A stretch of 64,000 nt of DNA from Lycium barbarum (taxonomy: Eukaryota; Streptophyta; Magnoliopsida; Solanales; Solanaceae): NCBI RefSeq assembly GCF_019175385.1, contig NC_083341.1, positions 18,360,203 through 18,424,202 on the forward strand, given 5' to 3'. This document shows, one piece after another, positions 61,864 through 64,000 of the stretch; the first letter of the stretch is position 1; each line of letters opens with the position of its first letter. The notes under the pieces were generated by a model, which was not told the origin of the DNA, searched no databases, and worked only from the letters and a program-made list of their open reading frames with translations. The translations under genes and the position numbers were made by a program.

Positions 61864-61926
61864 ACTCAGTACATTATTCGTACTGACGCCCCTTCTTGTG
61901 GGCGCTGCGTTTCATGCCACGCAGGT
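61864..61926 (+). other. Three-hairpin LTR module, LARD B 3' LTR copy
   Basis: CAGTAC...GTACTG, CGCCC...GGGCG, CTGCGT...ACGCAG. All three stems are intact here. Confidence 0.75.
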
Positions 61927-63116
61927 GTATACAGATGAGTAGAAGATATTGTTAGAAGATGTTCCAACTGAATTGGCGAGCTCCATTTATTTCCGGAGTG
62001 TTGCCGAGTCAGAGTATCTATGTTATGGTGTATTGATTTATGTTAGAGACTTTGCGAACAGAGTCATGTATACAGTATACCAGTCTTGTAAGCGGCTATT
62101 TAAGCCGATGTATCATTATGCATTACTTTACAGATTTATATGATTACAGATCTTATTTGACTCGAGAAAGACGAAAAGAATGTTTTCGAAAAGCTTCCAT
62201 TATGCATTTCATTTCATGACTTAAGAGTCCTGTGATATTTATGAGTATAACGAGAACCAACGGGTTCGCTCGGCTCTAAGTAAGGGTCGGGTGCCCATCA
62301 TGCCCTATCAGGATTGGGGTGTGACACAAGATAACATTTCAGCTTTTCTTCTTTATTTAATCTAGGCACTCTTATCACCGACAATAGCTTGTCTGATGTA
62401 ATCTTCTTCTTTCGAGTAACCTTTGCGTAGAATTCTGCCCCTTTCTTAATTGCCCTGTCCTCTCTAGATTCGGAGAGATATGATCCAGAATTTAAACCGG
62501 TGATCAACGCAAATTCCTTCAAACCAAAATATGTAGGCTTGTCGTTCACGAGGAACCACATTTCACGCTTCTTTTTCTAGACCACATGACGAAGAAGCAT
62601 ATAGTGGATCATCCGTACGTTGAAATTGATGAAGAATTTTGACAGCTTTCTAAAGTGACCAAAACATGAACGCTTCCACTTTTTCCTTAGTTATTGATCT
62701 CTCAACACATTGTTAAATTCAACTAACAACGATAGCCTGCTCCTAACAGAAACTTTTGCTGCAAAAGATTCATAATCATCCAGCCAATTGATCAAGCCAT
62801 ACTTTTCAACGTTAATTGTCTTTGCACAATATGGCAAGGACAAAGCATCAACATCTTCAGCAGCACTAGAGTGTTTTGAACCATGCTCAGATACACTCTC
62901 AACTCTACTATCAGCTTTATCTCCATTAACACTACACTCATCAATAAGGTCTGAGTGGGATGCACTCTCAGCGTCTGCACTTCTTTTTCTTTTTCTATCT
63001 CGGCTAAGTTCTTCACCTATTCTATTTTTATCCTTACGGTTCGCATTAGAACGAGTTTCAACCATAGCACAAGAACGGGGGAGTATTTTTCCTCCTCTGC
63101 CTCTACACCTAGGCAT

Positions 63117-63722
63117 TTATACAATCTATATACAAACTATGGAGTCGTGGATCAACCACGATATAACAATAATCGACCAAAGTCTATTAATAGACCATAT
63201 ATAATTTCAAAAAGCAAAAACATAAAAATAAAGATCGAAGCAGGCAAAATAAGTATAAATAACACATATTTCGACGAAAAAAACAGGCAAAACAACAAAG
63301 GTTTTGAAAAAAAGCAGATCTATATGAACACTAGTTTTTTATCAAGATTGAAAAAAGAAAAAAAAATCAGGGCAATATGGAGCTCAAAATGCTCCAACGG
63401 AGTTGCAGAGTTAAAGAAATTACCTGTTTACGACGATCAAGGTGTATTGGAGCTTGGGGAGAGGTGGAAGTTTGAGATTTCCAAGCTAGAAAGAGAAATA
63501 AAGAAGAGCAAGGGACGGATGAGAGAGAGGGGGTGTTTGTGTATTTGTTAGAAGTCAACTGGACTTAAGTGTATAACTTAAAACTTCCAATCTTTTTAAA
63601 ATTATGAAAAGTACCCCATTCCCATTTTTCTAAACCCTAATACCGAAAAACAATTGAAAAAGAAAATGAGTGGCCATATTCCCAATTAAAACTTAGAAGT
63701 GGCCTTCTATACAAATCTTCTC
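63117..63722 (-). promoter_or_regulatory. MULE right end and 5' region of the DUF1985 gene
   Basis: On the minus strand it holds a CT-rich leader-like stretch (63480-63535), a possible leader intron donor (ACAGGTAATTTC near 63420), and the motif GTCTATTAATAGACC (63181-63195) just upstream of the ATG. It runs out to the element end at 63722. Confidence 0.45.
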
Positions 63723-63732
63723 AACTTAGTAC

Positions 63733-64000
63733 TAGGGGTGTCAAATAGGAGTTGGATTGCATTTAGAGGGGTTAAAGTGAGCTGAATTAATAAATAAGCG
63801 GGTCATCAACACAAGTTACTTGGGTTAAAATTGATTGGGCTGAAATGTGCTAACAAACGGGTCATAACTCAATCGGCTCAATTCTTACTATGTTTTTAAT
63901 TTCTTTATTTATTTTTTATAATTTATTTAAGTACCTAATAATTGTTTTTAATTATGGTTATATATAACATATCAAACAAAAAAAAATCTTTAAAAAGTTG
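63733..64000. mobile_element. Start of a hAT-type MITE, cut by the window edge
   Basis: TAGGGGTGTCAAATAGGAGT is a terminal sequence common to plant hAT MITEs. It is followed by GCGGGTCATCAACAC and AACGGGTCATAACTCAATCG subterminal motifs. The other end and TSD lie outside the window. Confidence 0.55.

Larger units (their letters stand above)
56371..62326 (+). mobile_element. 3' LTR of LARD B, interrupted by solo LTR L8
   Basis: It starts TGTTACACCCCGC after the polypurine tract and ends GGGGTGTGACA. Parts 56371-57697 and 60987-62326 together match the 5' LTR. The palindrome array near 56849-56873 has one unit fewer than in the 5' LTR. Confidence 0.92.
49494..62331 (+). mobile_element. LARD-like retrotransposon B, complete, TSD CAAGA
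   Basis: The body is 49499-62326, with CAAGA at 49494-49498 and 62327-62331. The 5' LTR is 49499-52174 (2,676 bp). The 3' LTR is 56371-62326, which is 2,667 bp without the nested solo LTR and one TSD copy. The internal region (4,196 bp) has a primer-binding site and polypurine tract but no gag or pol. LTR identity looks very high except for a cluster of differences in the first 50 bp, so insertion is fairly recent. It depends on proteins from a coding Tekay-type element, by inference. Confidence 0.92.
42705..63116 (-). pseudogene. DUF1985-domain gene (ULP-like MULE cargo), multi-exon, split by two LTR insertions
   Basis: It starts at ATG 63116 (basic, Ser-rich N-terminus, NRKDKNRIGEELSRDRKRKR). 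DUF1985 follows: LSKFFINFNVRMIHYMLLRH, MWFLVNDKPTYFGLKEFALI, and, across the 49499-62326 insertion, KCYLVWFLH and FELTLEYLMD, then YALYGFPWAFM. Introns with GT...AG ends fit near 49246-49168 and 49055-48944. The next exon gives VVHPYIIPTMREIEHDYMKD. A further intron (about 48439-48355) leads to EPSAINKLNVGAELLRLAVQ. A Lys/Ala/Pro/Glu-rich tail continues across the 42850-48136 insertion to DVLAQINGSSDN and stop 42705-42707. Stops at 62691-62693, 62577-62579 and 49399-49401 kill the frame. No C48 peptidase domain follows, unlike many Kaonashi ULP-like genes. It is convergent to the transposase. Confidence 0.85.
36525..63731. mobile_element. Very large Mutator-like element (Kaonashi-like), TSD AACTTCGTA/AACTTAGTA
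   Basis: The element body is 36534-63722 (27,189 bp). It is flanked by AACTTCGTA (36525-36533) and AACTTAGTA (63723-63731), 9-bp repeats differing at one base. The ends CGGGGAGTTGGCCAAAAGGC and, on the minus strand, GAGAAGATTTGTATAGAAGG align only loosely (my rough estimate is 60% over 50 bp), as in MULEs with degenerate ends. Contents: transposase (+), small ORF (+), palindrome, GRF-like gene (+) and convergent DUF1985 gene (-). Subtracting the two nested retroelements leaves about 9.06 kb, a normal autonomous MULE size. DUF1985/ULP-like cargo is known for Kaonashi MULEs. The pairing of ends is inference. Confidence 0.65.

Overview
This is plant nuclear DNA, most likely from a Solanaceae species. 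The pointers are Tekay/Del-type chromovirus LTRs of a style common in that family, a SINE tail resembling the tobacco TS family, hAT MITEs with AGGGGTGT ends, and a DUF7745-type gag-like fragment of a Tat/Ogre-like element. I see no intact host gene. Nearly everything interpretable is a transposable element, often inserted into another. Boundaries below rest mainly on target-site duplications (TSDs), LTR ends (TGTTACA...TGACA), primer-binding sites and polypurine tracts read by eye.

Left block, 1-25117: a four-level nest. The 3' end of a Ty1/copia element (20574-25117) carries a minus-strand Tat/Ogre-like element. Its roughly 5-kb LTR appears in three pieces (1492-5189, 7431-7533, 19326-20573) and its decayed gag-like gene runs off the left edge. 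That LTR holds a solo Tekay-type LTR (5190-7425, TSD GAATT) and a non-coding LARD-like element (7534-19325). The LARD in turn holds the 3' half of a coding Tekay chromovirus (8192-12203). The copia LTR holds another solo LTR (21216-24668, with a 223-base N gap) and a SINE tail.

Middle block, 25118-36533: AT-rich DNA with no convincing gene. It has a MITE, tandem duplications, a 989-bp hAT-type MITE with 8-bp TSD, a diverged segmental duplication, and a 1.19-kb Mutator-like foldback element with 9-bp TSD.

Right block, 36534-63722: read here as one very large Mutator-like element (MULE) flanked by near-identical 9-bp TSDs. Without later insertions it would be about 9.06 kb. It has a decayed MuDR-type transposase gene (+), an intact 82-codon ORF (+), a 1.1-kb near-perfect palindrome, a GRF zinc-finger-like gene (+), and a convergent multi-exon DUF1985 gene (-). 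DUF1985 is the domain of the ULP-like genes carried by Kaonashi-type MULEs. The DUF1985 gene is split by a solo LTR (42850-48136, itself holding an inverted solo LTR) and by a 12.8-kb LARD-like retrotransposon (49499-62326, whose 3' LTR holds another solo LTR). Removing each insertion with one TSD copy restores the reading frame. A further hAT-type MITE begins at about 63733.

The most interesting signals are: (1) a 60-nt three-hairpin module at the equivalent place in nine LTR copies of several families, with paired stem changes suggesting a selected RNA structure; (2) palindrome arrays beside the putative LTR promoters, with a different palindrome in each LTR family; (3) the multi-gene MULE with its palindrome and scattered GTCTAT/ATAGAC motifs; (4) LARD internal regions of about 4.2 kb with no ORFs but conserved end signals.
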